From NCBI GenBank assembly GCA_964405685.1, contig CAYOOP010000007.1, positions 36,146 to 100,145 of the forward strand: a DNA stretch of 64,000 nucleotides. The letters are read 5' to 3'. The notes under the pieces are model-generated. The model saw only the letters and a list, made by a program, of their open reading frames with translations, did not search any database and had not been told where the DNA came from. The DNA is from CAYOOP01 sp964405685 (GTDB lineage: Bacteria; Pseudomonadota; Alphaproteobacteria; Rickettsiales; SXRF01). The first letter of the stretch is position 1. Each line of letters opens with the position of its first letter. This document shows, one piece after another, positions 24,342 through 33,800 of the stretch. A program made the translations under genes and the position numbers.

Positions 24342-26690
24342 ATGCTCAACCGGCTCACCCGATCGTTTAGTAAACTTGGTAACGAAAACGCGCTAGCCTT
24401 TGCATTTCCTCCTTCTGATTTTATTCCGCTTGCTGGTTTTTACGATGCCGATACGCTGATTACCAAAAACGGCGAACTCCTAAAAACCATTCGCGTGAGT
24501 GCGCGCAAGAACGGTCTAATCAATGAAGAAGGTGCGGAAGATCAAACCCTGCGAAGCACGTTGCGCCGCGCGCTCACCAAGCATATTCCGCATGAACGTT
24601 TTTCATTTTGGGTCCACACGCGCCGCAACAAACAAGCCGTGCCTCAGCAAGCAGCAGCATCCATTCCCTTTGCCCAAGCTGTGCACGACAGATGGATGCA
24701 CCAACACAGCTTCACCCACGTGTATCACAATGTGTGCTACGTCACCGTGATCGTGCAAGGGCAAGCCACCAAGCTTTTTGATGCCAAAGAATTCAAACAA
24801 ACCGGCAGCATCGAACGCAATCGCGCGCATCGCCAGGACTATTTGGACCGCGCCGCCGAAGAGCTTGCCGAAGTAGCAAGTTCACTCCTCGCGGATTTGT
24901 CGCACGAATTTCAGGCAGATGTGTTGAGCATCAGCGAACGTGGTACGGCTGGTGAACCCATTGCCTATTCCGAACAGCTTGAATGGTTCTCGGAACTCAC
25001 ATCGCTGCATCACCAGGCCGTACCGATTACGGACAATGATGTGTCCAATCAACTTCATTCGCATGAATTGGTCTTTGGCTTCAATGCCCTTGAAGCGCGC
25101 GGCAAAGGCAGCAAGCGTTTTGCGTCGATGGTAACTATCAAACATTACCACGAAATGCCCTTCACCTTGCTCGATCGTATTTTGCAATTGCCATGCGAAA
25201 TGGTAATTACCCAAGCGCTCGATTTTGTGCCCGCCAAAGAGGCCACCCTCAAAACCCGCGAATGGGCAGATGTGTTTCAAATGAGCCAGGACGGGCTTAT
25301 CGCCAATGCCACCGGTACCGTGAGTATGCTGGAAGCGCACAAGGACAAACCCACCGATTACGTCCGCCAGCAAATCATGATCATGGTGCTCACCGATGAT
25401 TTTGCAGAACTCGAAGAAGCAACCGCACAAGTGCAGGATGCCATTGCAAAACTAGGCTTGGTTAGCATTCGCGAAGACCTGCGATTGGAAGAAGTCTTCT
25501 GGGCGCAACTGCCGGGCAACTTCGCATTTCTAAAACGCCAACACCCCATGCCATTTAACAAAGCCGCAGGCCTGGCGCGGTTGAATTATTTCCCCATCGG
25601 TGATCTACGCTCTAAATGGGGCGGTGCCATCACCGTCTTTCCCACCAGCACTGCCACACCGTATTTGTTCCATTTCCACCAGGGCGAAAATGGGCACACC
25701 GCGTTTTTGGATTACAACTCGTTCCCCGATCGCGTCGGCCACCGCCTTTTGCACTTTGTCCTCACCGAAGCCTCGCGCTTAACCGCGCGCATTATTGTGA
25801 TTGATAATGAGCAAGCCTCGCGCATGTGGGTGCAAAGCATGCAAGGAAAATACATGCTATTTGGCGGCACCGGCGGCATTAAAATCAACCCCTTTGCGCT
25901 CGCTGACGATAAACGCAACCGCGGTTTTCTTGCTGCATGGATTGCCCATATGCTCGATGTGGCGATCGATAATGTAGATGTGCGCACCGCGCTTAAACTT
26001 GTGGTGGATCAAGTAGTTTCAGCCTCCAATGCCAGCCAGCGGAGTCTAGAAGAAATCGCCGTTGGGTTGCATGCAACCTTGCCGCAAGTCGCAGAACGCT
26101 TGGCGCAGCTTGCCGCATCGTCTGAGGTTGCAGCTTGGCTCACCCGTGGTGAAGACCAATTTTCACTCAACAACCCCATTGTCGGCATTGGCCTGCCTTC
26201 GACCAATACCCATGCCGCACTCGTGCATCACGCGTTCCCCTATATCTTACACCGCCTGGTAGCCTCGCTCGATGGCGCGCCAACCATTTTGGTACTGCGT
26301 GAAGGTTTCGAGTTATTGGAAAACCCCTTCGTGGCTCCGCGCTTAGCAAGCTTGCTTGAGATGTTGAAAGAGCAAAACGTTGTCGTGATTTTCCAAACCC
26401 GAAACGTAGAGAACATCCCTAAATATTCCGTAACACCAGTGATCATGGAAAACACCGCGACCTCAATTTACATGCCCGATGATATCGATATGGACTATCT
26501 GCCGCAAATCACCGGGCTCACACCCGCACTGGCGGATTCGCTAGCAAGAATGCAGCGGCAAAACGGTGATTTCCTCATCCGCCATGAGCACGAATTTATT
26601 CCCGCGTCATTCCGCTTTGACGCGGAGCTGAATATGCTGGATGCACTTTCCGGAGATGAAAAGCCCGCGGTGCTCGCCAGAAAAGGGTAG
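24342..26690 (+). CDS. virB4: VirB4 homologue with degenerate ATPase motifs
   Basis: A 782-aa CagE/TrbE/VirB4-family protein, start chosen at the ATG after AGAGGAA. The N-terminus (PLAGFYDADTLITKNGELLKTIRV) and the region FHFHQGENGHTAFLDYNSFPD align with VirB4, as does KYMLFGGTGGIKINPFAL later. Where VirB4 has the P-loop GPTGSGKT after GHT, this protein has LDYNSFPDRVGH near residue 458; the Walker B DE is replaced by RE in LVLREGFELLEN near residue 650. ATP hydrolysis is therefore unlikely, although the fold seems kept over full length and the frame is intact. Rickettsiales are known to carry a second, divergent VirB4. No VirB3 is fused to it. Confidence 0.9.
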   Translation: MLNRLTRSFSKLGNENALAFAFPPSDFIPLAGFYDADTLITKNGELLKTIRVSARKNGLINEEGAEDQTLRSTLRRALTKHIPHERFSFWVHTRRNKQAVPQQAAASIPFAQAVHDRWMHQHSFTHVYHNVCYVTVIVQGQATKLFDAKEFKQTGSIERNRAHRQDYLDRAAEELAEVASSLLADLSHEFQADVLSISERGTAGEPIAYSEQLEWFSELTSLHHQAVPITDNDVSNQLHSHELVFGFNALEARGKGSKRFASMVTIKHYHEMPFTLLDRILQLPCEMVITQALDFVPAKEATLKTREWADVFQMSQDGLIANATGTVSMLEAHKDKPTDYVRQQIMIMVLTDDFAELEEATAQVQDAIAKLGLVSIREDLRLEEVFWAQLPGNFAFLKRQHPMPFNKAAGLARLNYFPIGDLRSKWGGAITVFPTSTATPYLFHFHQGENGHTAFLDYNSFPDRVGHRLLHFVLTEASRLTARIIVIDNEQASRMWVQSMQGKYMLFGGTGGIKINPFALADDKRNRGFLAAWIAHMLDVAIDNVDVRTALKLVVDQVVSASNASQRSLEEIAVGLHATLPQVAERLAQLAASSEVAAWLTRGEDQFSLNNPIVGIGLPSTNTHAALVHHAFPYILHRLVASLDGAPTILVLREGFELLENPFVAPRLASLLEMLKEQNVVVIFQTRNVENIPKYSVTPVIMENTATSIYMPDDIDMDYLPQITGLTPALADSLARMQRQNGDFLIRHEHEFIPASFRFDAELNMLDALSGDEKPAVLARKG

Positions 26691-26697
26691 GGGGGTC

Positions 26698-27948
26698 ATG
26701 CCTCGTTGGAAACAGATCGTCTTAAGCCTCGCCCTCTGCCTACTACCGGCAGAGGTGTTCGCGCAGACGCTGGCGTGCAACAACGGTGGGCCTGTAAGCG
26801 GAACCGTGCTGTTTCCAGTCGTCACATGCCAGCTTGACATGAACCATATTTTCAGCGGCCTCAACTGCATCTTCCACACCATTTTAAACGATGTTATGAG
26901 CCGCATGTATTGCGGCATTCAATACAGCTTAATGGCACCACTGGCTCAGGCACTTACCCTGTTTGTGCTGCTTTATGCACTGGCGTTTACCGTAGGCATT
27001 TCCGAATTAACCGCGAGGGAACTAGTCACGCGCCTTATCAAAGTCGCACTCATCTGGTCGTTTGCGATGAACGCCAGCTGGGGTATTGGAGTTGGATTCA
27101 ATTTTTTGGCTAACAGCATTGAAACTATCGCAGGCTGGGTGCTTGGCGGTGGCGGCACGCCCAATTTCTTCATCGCCCTCGATCAATTTCTTATCAGTCA
27201 AGTCGCTGCACCCTTTACCGGTAACGGTGCCCGCATCATGGCCTTTTTCGTCTCGCTATGGTACGCGCTGCCGCCCCTGTTTTTCCTCTTCCTCTATTTG
27301 ATGATCAAAGTGATCACCGTGCTCATTCGTGCTCTGGTGAGCTATTTGCTAGGCCTAACATTGATCGCATTTTTAATTTCTCTAAGCCCTATTTTTGTGA
27401 GCTTCGCACTGTTTCAAGTGACCTATCACTTTTTCGAAACCTGGCTGCGTTATCTCATCTCCATGGCGTTGCAAATCATCCTGGTGTTCGCCGCGGTGGC
27501 CGTATGGTTGATGGTGATGGGCCAATACGCGTATTTCTTCAACGAACTCGGCCAAATCATCATTTCTTACACCAACGTGCTCATGGTCGGCGCCTCGCGC
27601 ACCTCGGTAGATATTTTTGGTGTATGCCCAATTACGGTAAGCGGTATGCATGCGACCTGCAGCGGTGGCGGCGTCATCCCGCCCACCGCCTTCCCGCAGA
27701 ATGCCAACCTCATTTGGTACCTCATCGCCAATCTCATCACCATGAGCGTCATCGCCTACGCGTTTGACACCTTCATTAAACAAATCCCCGATCTCGCGCG
27801 GCAACTCGCCGGCCCGCAATATGTGCCGACCTTAAGCGGTGGCTCAGGTGCGTCCGCTATAGCATTGCCGGGTTTCACGTCGCTGCGTAGATATGAACAA
27901 AAAGCGGTTTCACAATTCAAACAACAAGCGAGTCAGCTGCTAAAATGA
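26698..27948 (+). CDS. virB6: VirB6/TrbL-like T4SS inner-membrane protein
   Basis: A 416-aa protein starting at the ATG at 26698 after GGGTAGGGGGG. It has a signal peptide (MPRWKQIVLSLALCLLPAEVFAQ) and at least five later hydrophobic segments, with the VirB6-like LLYALAFTVGISELTARELVTRLIKVALIWSF core (two short stretches of it are typical: ELVTRLIKV and the Trp after it). VirB6 forms part of the inner-membrane channel and touches the substrate. Six cysteines lie in predicted periplasmic parts. It follows virB4 by 7 bp. Confidence 0.9.
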   Translation: MPRWKQIVLSLALCLLPAEVFAQTLACNNGGPVSGTVLFPVVTCQLDMNHIFSGLNCIFHTILNDVMSRMYCGIQYSLMAPLAQALTLFVLLYALAFTVGISELTARELVTRLIKVALIWSFAMNASWGIGVGFNFLANSIETIAGWVLGGGGTPNFFIALDQFLISQVAAPFTGNGARIMAFFVSLWYALPPLFFLFLYLMIKVITVLIRALVSYLLGLTLIAFLISLSPIFVSFALFQVTYHFFETWLRYLISMALQIILVFAAVAVWLMVMGQYAYFFNELGQIIISYTNVLMVGASRTSVDIFGVCPITVSGMHATCSGGGVIPPTAFPQNANLIWYLIANLITMSVIAYAFDTFIKQIPDLARQLAGPQYVPTLSGGSGASAIALPGFTSLRRYEQKAVSQFKQQASQLLK

Positions 27949-28039
27949 AGGTAAAAAAGGAATGTGCTTTCTCAACCATTTACGGGGTGCTGTTAACTCT
28001 TTATTCACTCTCTAATTGATATAGTGCAGGGCATATTTG

Positions 28040-28720
28040 GTGGTATCTGTGGCAAAAGCAAAAACAAAAAAACCCGAGCTGAGTAACTGGTACAAAGATC
28101 GTTACCAGGCGCTGCTGGTCCAACGAAAAGTGTTGATCGCGGTGACGTTTGCTGCCTTAGCGTGCACCTTGTTTTCCGTGCTAGTCATTGTGCGGATGAT
28201 CCCCCAAAAAACTATTGCGCCCTACGTCATTCAGGTGGATCAAAAAACCGGCATCACCCAAGTGGTCGACCCGGTGACGACCCAACAACTCACTGCCAAC
28301 GAAGCCATCAACAATTATTTTATCGCCCAATACATCCGCGCCCGCGAAGGCTATGCGGCAAGTGACATTCTTCGTTCATACGAAACCGTACGTCTGATGT
28401 CCGAGCCCCGCCGCGTGTTCCCTGCCTATAGCGCCGAGATCGATGGCAACAACCCCAACAGTGCGCCTACACGTTTTGGTGCGGTGGGTACCCGCCAGGT
28501 CAAATTTAAATCGACCACAGTGCTCGAGCCGCAAGTCGTGCAAATCCGCGTGATGATCGAGGAGAAAAAGGACGGCATGGGCGTCAGCGCGCAATACCAC
28601 CGTATTATAACGCTGCGTTTTGAGTATTCAAAAATCAGCCTGTCGCCGGAGGAACGTATGATTAATCCGCTCGGATTTAGAGTAACCGAATACCGTGTTG
28701 ATGAGGATGTCATTCAATGA
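28040..28720 (+). CDS. virB8: VirB8-like T4SS assembly protein
   Basis: About 226 aa: short cytoplasmic N-terminus with NWYKDRYQALLVQRK, one membrane helix (about residues 34-56), then a periplasmic NTF2-like domain that ends with NPLGFRVTEYRVD, the NPxG motif of VirB8. The start is uncertain: TTG 28037, GTG 28040 or GTG 28049; I favour 28040, nine bases after AGGG. VirB8 nucleates assembly and binds VirB10. Its stop overlaps the virB9 start by ATGA. Confidence 0.92.
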   Translation: MVSVAKAKTKKPELSNWYKDRYQALLVQRKVLIAVTFAALACTLFSVLVIVRMIPQKTIAPYVIQVDQKTGITQVVDPVTTQQLTANEAINNYFIAQYIRAREGYAASDILRSYETVRLMSEPRRVFPAYSAEIDGNNPNSAPTRFGAVGTRQVKFKSTTVLEPQVVQIRVMIEEKKDGMGVSAQYHRIITLRFEYSKISLSPEERMINPLGFRVTEYRVDEDVIQ

Positions 28721-29598
28721 TGCGATTACGAAACTACTTAGCAATATTGGTGTTAAGCAGCGTGAGCATCGCGCCCGCGCACGCTCAGAAACTCGTGGAT
28801 TTCCCCAACGATGGGCGCATCAAAATCCTCGAATACCACACCAACGATATTTACACCATCAACACACTCTACGGCTACCAAACCAATATTGAGTTCGATG
28901 AGGAAGAACAAATTCAAACCATTTCAGTCGGCGACCGTAGCCTATGGCAAATCGTGCCGGCCGGCCGCCGTTTGTTCATCCGCCCGATGGACGAAGACGT
29001 CTCAACCAACATGACGGTGATCACCAATGTTCGTTCGTACCAGTTTGATTTGCAATCTGGCAAAGGCAAAATGAAGGACAACCCGGACCTCATGTACGTT
29101 GCGCGTTTCATCTACCCTAAAATGGTGCTGTATACGCCACCCCCGCCACCCCCGCCAATGCCGGCCAGCATTGAAACACCGGCACCCATTCCGGAGCCCA
29201 TGCCCATCGTGCCGCCACCGCCACCCCCGCCTGTGCCTGTAGCTGTACCGGTCGCACAACCTGCGCCACCACCGGTCAACACAGCAGCACCTATTGTGCA
29301 CCCCGAATCGCGCTATAACTATCTCTATTCTTACAGCGGCAAAGACAATCTCGCGCCTACCGATACCTACGACGACGGTGCCGCCACCTACATTCGCTTT
29401 GCTGACCCCAAACGCCTACCTGAAGTGTATGAGGTCAGAAAAGACGGCACCCGCGCGAAAGTAGACTATTTAGTCCGCGACGGTGTGGTGGTTCTTCAGC
29501 AAGTAAGAGAGCGTTATGCACTCGTCTACGGCGAGGGCAAGGCCAATGAAGTCTACCTCTATAACGAAGCCAAAACCCCAGCAACCATTCAGCCATGA
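28717..29598 (+). CDS. virB9: VirB9-like T4SS outer-membrane core protein
   Basis: A 293-aa periplasmic protein with signal peptide MMRLRNYLAILVLSSVSIAP ending at AHAQ. The N-terminal domain (to about 140) is joined through an extended Pro-rich linker (about 141-195, runs of five or six prolines) to a C-terminal CagX/VirB9 domain beginning YNYLYSYSGKDNLAP and containing ATYIRFAD and VVLQQV. The linker is longer than in Agrobacterium VirB9. It overlaps virB8 and virB10 by 4 bp each. Confidence 0.93.
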   Translation: MMRLRNYLAILVLSSVSIAPAHAQKLVDFPNDGRIKILEYHTNDIYTINTLYGYQTNIEFDEEEQIQTISVGDRSLWQIVPAGRRLFIRPMDEDVSTNMTVITNVRSYQFDLQSGKGKMKDNPDLMYVARFIYPKMVLYTPPPPPPPMPASIETPAPIPEPMPIVPPPPPPPVPVAVPVAQPAPPPVNTAAPIVHPESRYNYLYSYSGKDNLAPTDTYDDGAATYIRFADPKRLPEVYEVRKDGTRAKVDYLVRDGVVVLQQVRERYALVYGEGKANEVYLYNEAKTPATIQP

Positions 29599-30980
29599 CC
29601 GACAACCCCGACGATCCGAATGATACCAATACCCCCGAGGCATCTCCCACGCCGTCGCTAGACAGTGGTGAAAGTTCCCGCGAGTTCGAAACCGGTTTCG
29701 AATTGCCTCAAGATGAAGAGGAGCTGTCCGAGGTCGAAAGCTCCTCGCGCGGGCCCGCAGTCGCAGCGGGTAGAGGCCGTATGATTGTATTCGGCGCATT
29801 ATTTGTGAGCGCCATGATCTATATGGTGAGCATGTTCCTTGGTTCCAGCAAACCAGCCACAACCTCGCTGCCAGGTAGTGACCCCAATAATCCATCAGAT
29901 AGAGATACCAGCATTGCGGCCGCACCGCCGCCACCTTCTAGCAACTTAAGCATCCCGCCAGCACCGCCACCCCTTCAAGCGCCGTCGGCACCCCTACCGC
30001 CACCGCCGCCACAAGCCGAACAATTACCTACGCTTACCACGCCCGCAGGCACCATCGATGGTGTGGCACCTCCACCGCCACCGCCTCCACCACCACCGGA
30101 AATCAAGGCCACCAAGCCTTTCGGTGACGATAAAAAAACACAAGAGCGTTTGCGTTCGGGCATGCTGGTGAGCGGAGTTACGACTAACGGAGTCGTCAAT
30201 AAACCCAATACCGGGGATTCGCTAAGTCCGGAAACAAGCGCCGCGCGGGACTCTTTGGGGCAGAAAGACGCCAACCTCGCCTATCTCAATAATGCTTACA
30301 AAGCGAGCGGTGCAGAAAAAGCGAAAGCAAGCATCGTCAACAATTTGGAAAGCACGATCGTACAAGGAAAAATCATTGAAGCGGTACTAGAGACTGCCAT
30401 CAATACCGATCTACCCGGCACCATTCGTGCCATGATCAGCCGCAATGTCTACGCCGAATCCGGCCGCAAAGTCATGATACCCAAAGGTTCACGCTTAATC
30501 GGCACCTACAGCACCTCCATCATGCGCGGCCAACGGCGCGTCTTGATTGCATGGACGCGCGTGATTCGTCCTGATGGTGTAGATATCCAAATTGGTTCGC
30601 AAGCCGTGGACGCACTCGGCCGTGCAGGCATGGAAGGCGCTGTCGATAACAAATACATGGAAGTGTTCTCTACGGCGATCTTAACCAGCATGGTTTCTCT
30701 CGGCGTTGCGGTGTTGGGGGATGCAGTCACAAGCGGTGATAGCACCAGCACCACCAATACCGACGGCAGCAATACGTCCACCGGTTCCGCAGGTGCAGCC
30801 GCCGTCGGCCAAGCAGCGGCTAACGTCGGCAACATCGCTAATCAAATCATCAAAGACTCGCTCGATGCGCGCCCCACCATCACGATCGATCAAGGTACGC
30901 GCATCAACGTGTTCGTCAATCGCGACCTGACCTTCGTGATGGATGACAAAGACAAAAATGCCTTGGATTTAGTGCAATGA
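29595..30980 (+). CDS. virB10: VirB10-like T4SS core protein
   Basis: A 461-aa bitopic protein: acidic cytoplasmic N-terminus, membrane helix at about 60-82 (RMIVFGALFVSAMIYMVSMF), Pro-rich periplasmic stretch (about 110-175 with several PPPPP runs) and a C-terminal TrbI domain. The domain shows EAVLETAINTDLPGTIRAMI, VMIPKGSRLIGTY and a hydrophobic antenna-like helix (ILTSMVSLGVAVLGD) expected to cross the outer membrane. VirB10 connects inner and outer membrane parts. Start overlaps virB9, stop overlaps virB11. Confidence 0.95.
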   Translation: MTDNPDDPNDTNTPEASPTPSLDSGESSREFETGFELPQDEEELSEVESSSRGPAVAAGRGRMIVFGALFVSAMIYMVSMFLGSSKPATTSLPGSDPNNPSDRDTSIAAAPPPPSSNLSIPPAPPPLQAPSAPLPPPPPQAEQLPTLTTPAGTIDGVAPPPPPPPPPPEIKATKPFGDDKKTQERLRSGMLVSGVTTNGVVNKPNTGDSLSPETSAARDSLGQKDANLAYLNNAYKASGAEKAKASIVNNLESTIVQGKIIEAVLETAINTDLPGTIRAMISRNVYAESGRKVMIPKGSRLIGTYSTSIMRGQRRVLIAWTRVIRPDGVDIQIGSQAVDALGRAGMEGAVDNKYMEVFSTAILTSMVSLGVAVLGDAVTSGDSTSTTNTDGSNTSTGSAGAAAVGQAAANVGNIANQIIKDSLDARPTITIDQGTRINVFVNRDLTFVMDDKDKNALDLVQ

Positions 30981-31954
30981 GCCTAACCGCACTTGCTACC
31001 TACCTCGCGCCGCTCAAGCGCTTCTTTGACTTGGACGGTGTGACCGAGATTTCGATCAACCGCCCTGGCGAAGTGTGGGTGGAGCAATTCGGCGTGATGA
31101 AACCATATGAGATGCCGGAGCTTGATCTTGAGCATTTAAAAAGCCTGGGCCGGTTAATCGCGCAATCGACCGAACAAAAACTCAGCGAAGAAACGCCGCT
31201 GCTTTCCGCCAACCTGCCCGAAGGCTACCGCGTGCAAGTCGTATTCCCCCCCGCCTGCGAAGCGCGCACGGTAGTCATGTCGATTCGTAAACAAACCATC
31301 CTCAATTTTAACCTCAACGAATACGAAAAACTAGGCGCGTTTAAAGATACCGCCGTTGGTAAACGTACGAACACCGAAGACGCGGAACTCCGAGCACTGC
31401 TCGATGCGCGCGACATCAAAGGTTTTATCCGAGGTGCCGTTCTCGCCCGCAAAAACATTATCGTCAGCGGCGGTACCTCCACTGGTAAAACCACCTTCTT
31501 TAACGCGATGCTGAAAGAAGTCCCCTCCACCGAACGCGTCATCACCTGTGAAGATGCGCGCGAGATCATGATCGACCATTTGCCCAACCACGTGCACCTC
31601 GTCGCTTCGCGCGGCGGCCAGGGCAGGGCGCAAGTCACTGTGCAGGACTTGATCGAAGCATGCTTACGCTTGCGTCCTGATCGCCTGATGCTCGGTGAGT
31701 TGCGCGGGAAAGAAGCCTTCTCCTTCCTGCGCGCCGTCAACACCGGCCACCCTGGTTCCATTTCTACACTGCACGCCGACACTCCGGCGCTCGCCATCGA
31801 ACAGCTCATCCTCATGGTGATGCAAGCGGGCCTGGGCCTGGACCGCGACCAGATCAAGGAGTACATCCAAAGCGTTGTCCACGTCATCATCCAGCTCAAG
31901 CGCGGCGAAGCCAGCCACCGCTACGTTTCCGAGATTTATTTCGAGCCTTCCTAA
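30977..31954 (+). CDS. virB11: VirB11 ATPase
   Basis: A 325-aa hexameric traffic ATPase of the T4SS. All motifs are intact: Walker A GGTSTGKTTFF at about residues 165-175, the Asp box CEDAREIMI, Walker B LMLGELRGKEAF and the His box GHPGSISTLHAD. With the VirB4 homologue degenerate, VirB11 and VirD4 are the only T4SS ATPases in this window with complete active sites. It overlaps virB10 by 4 bp. Confidence 0.97.
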   Translation: MSLTALATYLAPLKRFFDLDGVTEISINRPGEVWVEQFGVMKPYEMPELDLEHLKSLGRLIAQSTEQKLSEETPLLSANLPEGYRVQVVFPPACEARTVVMSIRKQTILNFNLNEYEKLGAFKDTAVGKRTNTEDAELRALLDARDIKGFIRGAVLARKNIIVSGGTSTGKTTFFNAMLKEVPSTERVITCEDAREIMIDHLPNHVHLVASRGGQGRAQVTVQDLIEACLRLRPDRLMLGELRGKEAFSFLRAVNTGHPGSISTLHADTPALAIEQLILMVMQAGLGLDRDQIKEYIQSVVHVIIQLKRGEASHRYVSEIYFEPS

Positions 31955-31991
31955 AGCTGGACTTTCCTCTAAAAATCCATAAAATCGGTGC

Positions 31992-33800
31992 ATGGCAGAT
32001 AGCACTAAGCTTGCGAATTTCAAACGTACGATCGTCAACCGCATCGTCGTGGGATTGCTGCTGATCATCGTCATCGGCGCACCGCTTTATGGTGCCATGG
32101 TTGCAACCGTCACCCTCTACTACGGCAATCAATACGCTGCTTACGCGGTACAACCTACCTATATCTGGAACATCTACAAAACGCTGTTTACTTACGGTAT
32201 AACCTACTTCTCCCGCCTACCAACGGACCAGTGGATGAAACTGCTAGCCCCCACCTTTGCCGGTGGTTTCGGCGCACTTTTCTTCCTATTCCTCATGCGC
32301 GCGCCCCTGCTGGATTGGCGCCCTTTCCGCATGAAAGAAACCATTCATGGCGATGCGCACTGGGCCGCCGAAGCCGAAATCAAAAAAGCAAAACTCCGCG
32401 CCAAACGCGGTCTGTTGCTGGGCCAAACCAACAAAGGCTATTTGATTGTCGACGATTTTCAACACGTCCTCCTCTTCGCACCAACCGGCTCCGGTAAAGG
32501 TGTAGGTTTCGTCATTCCGAATTTGCTCTTCTGGGAACAATCCGTCGTCTGTCACGATATTAAATTGGAGAACTACGAACTCACCAGCGGCTATCGCAAA
32601 GCCAAATTAAAACAAGAAGTCTTCGTCTGGAACCCCGCTGATCCGGACGGGATGAGCCATTGCTACAACCCGCTGGATTGGATCAGCGCCAAGCCCGGCC
32701 AGATGGTCGATGACGTGCAGAAAATCTGCAACCTCATTTTGCCGGAACAAGAATTCTGGCAAAACGAAGCCCGCTCGCTCATGCTGGGTGTCATCCTCTA
32801 TCTTTGCGCCGTCCCCGAAAAAACCCGCAGCTTCGGCGAAGTCGTGCGCACCATGCGCTCTGACGATGTGGTGTATAACCTCGCAGTAGTGCTGGATACC
32901 ATCGGCAAACGCATCCATCCGGTTGCGTACATGAACATCGCCGCCTTCTTGCAAAAAGCCGACAAAGAGCGTTCCGGTGTCATCTCCACGCTCAATTCCG
33001 GCCTCGAGCTCTGGGCCAACCCACTGATCGACACCGCCACCGCATCAAGCGATTTCGACATTCAGCAAATCAAAAAGAAACCGGTTACCGTCTATGTTGG
33101 CGTGTCACCGGACAACTTGAAACGCTTAGAACCCCTCCTCAAAGTGTTCTATCAACAAGCGACTGACTTCCTCACCCGCAAAATGCCCGGTAAAGACGAG
33201 CCGATCGGCGTGCTGTTTATGATGGACGAGTTTCCAAGCTTGGGTGAGATGACGCAGTTCCAAATCGGTATCGCCTATTTCCGCGGCTACCGCGTGAAAC
33301 TCTTCCTGATCGTACAAGATACGCAGCAATTGAAAGGCATTTACGAAGAAGCAGGCATGAACAGCTTCCTCTCCAACTGCTATTATCGCGTCACCTTCGC
33401 GGCGAACAACGTCGAAACCGCGAACCTTATTTCGCAACTGGTTGGCAATAAAACCGTGCTGCAGGTCTCCAAAAACCGCCCGCAATATTTTGATATGAAC
33501 CCGGCCGCGCGCACTGTGAATGCTTCCGAAGTGCAGCGCGCCCTGCTGCTGCCGCAAGAAGTCATCACCCTCCCGCGTGATAAACAAATCATCCTAATCG
33601 AGTCGCACGCGCCCATCAAAACCAACAAAATTTTCTATTACAAAGACAAAATGTTCACCAAACGGTTGATGGCGCCGATTAACGTGCCGATCCAAGAACC
33701 GTACGATCCGCGCAAGAAAAAAGCCGTAACTCCACCGACACCACCGCCTAAAGAAGAAGCCAAAGACGACAAAAAAGAAGAGAAAGAAGTCAGCGCATGA
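31992..33800 (+). CDS. virD4: VirD4 coupling protein
   Basis: A 602-aa type IV coupling protein that recruits substrates to the channel. Two N-terminal membrane helices (about 17-45 and 80-102), Walker A FAPTGSGKGVGFVIPNLL near residue 160, Walker B LFMMDEFPSLGEM near 410 and the VQDTQQL motif are present. The end is a highly charged Pro/Lys/Glu tail. It starts 37 bp after virB11 and overlaps the acetyltransferase gene by ATGA. Whether substrates are DNA or protein cannot be told; no relaxase gene is in the window. Confidence 0.96.
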   Translation: MADSTKLANFKRTIVNRIVVGLLLIIVIGAPLYGAMVATVTLYYGNQYAAYAVQPTYIWNIYKTLFTYGITYFSRLPTDQWMKLLAPTFAGGFGALFFLFLMRAPLLDWRPFRMKETIHGDAHWAAEAEIKKAKLRAKRGLLLGQTNKGYLIVDDFQHVLLFAPTGSGKGVGFVIPNLLFWEQSVVCHDIKLENYELTSGYRKAKLKQEVFVWNPADPDGMSHCYNPLDWISAKPGQMVDDVQKICNLILPEQEFWQNEARSLMLGVILYLCAVPEKTRSFGEVVRTMRSDDVVYNLAVVLDTIGKRIHPVAYMNIAAFLQKADKERSGVISTLNSGLELWANPLIDTATASSDFDIQQIKKKPVTVYVGVSPDNLKRLEPLLKVFYQQATDFLTRKMPGKDEPIGVLFMMDEFPSLGEMTQFQIGIAYFRGYRVKLFLIVQDTQQLKGIYEEAGMNSFLSNCYYRVTFAANNVETANLISQLVGNKTVLQVSKNRPQYFDMNPAARTVNASEVQRALLLPQEVITLPRDKQIILIESHAPIKTNKIFYYKDKMFTKRLMAPINVPIQEPYDPRKKKAVTPPTPPPKEEAKDDKKEEKEVSA

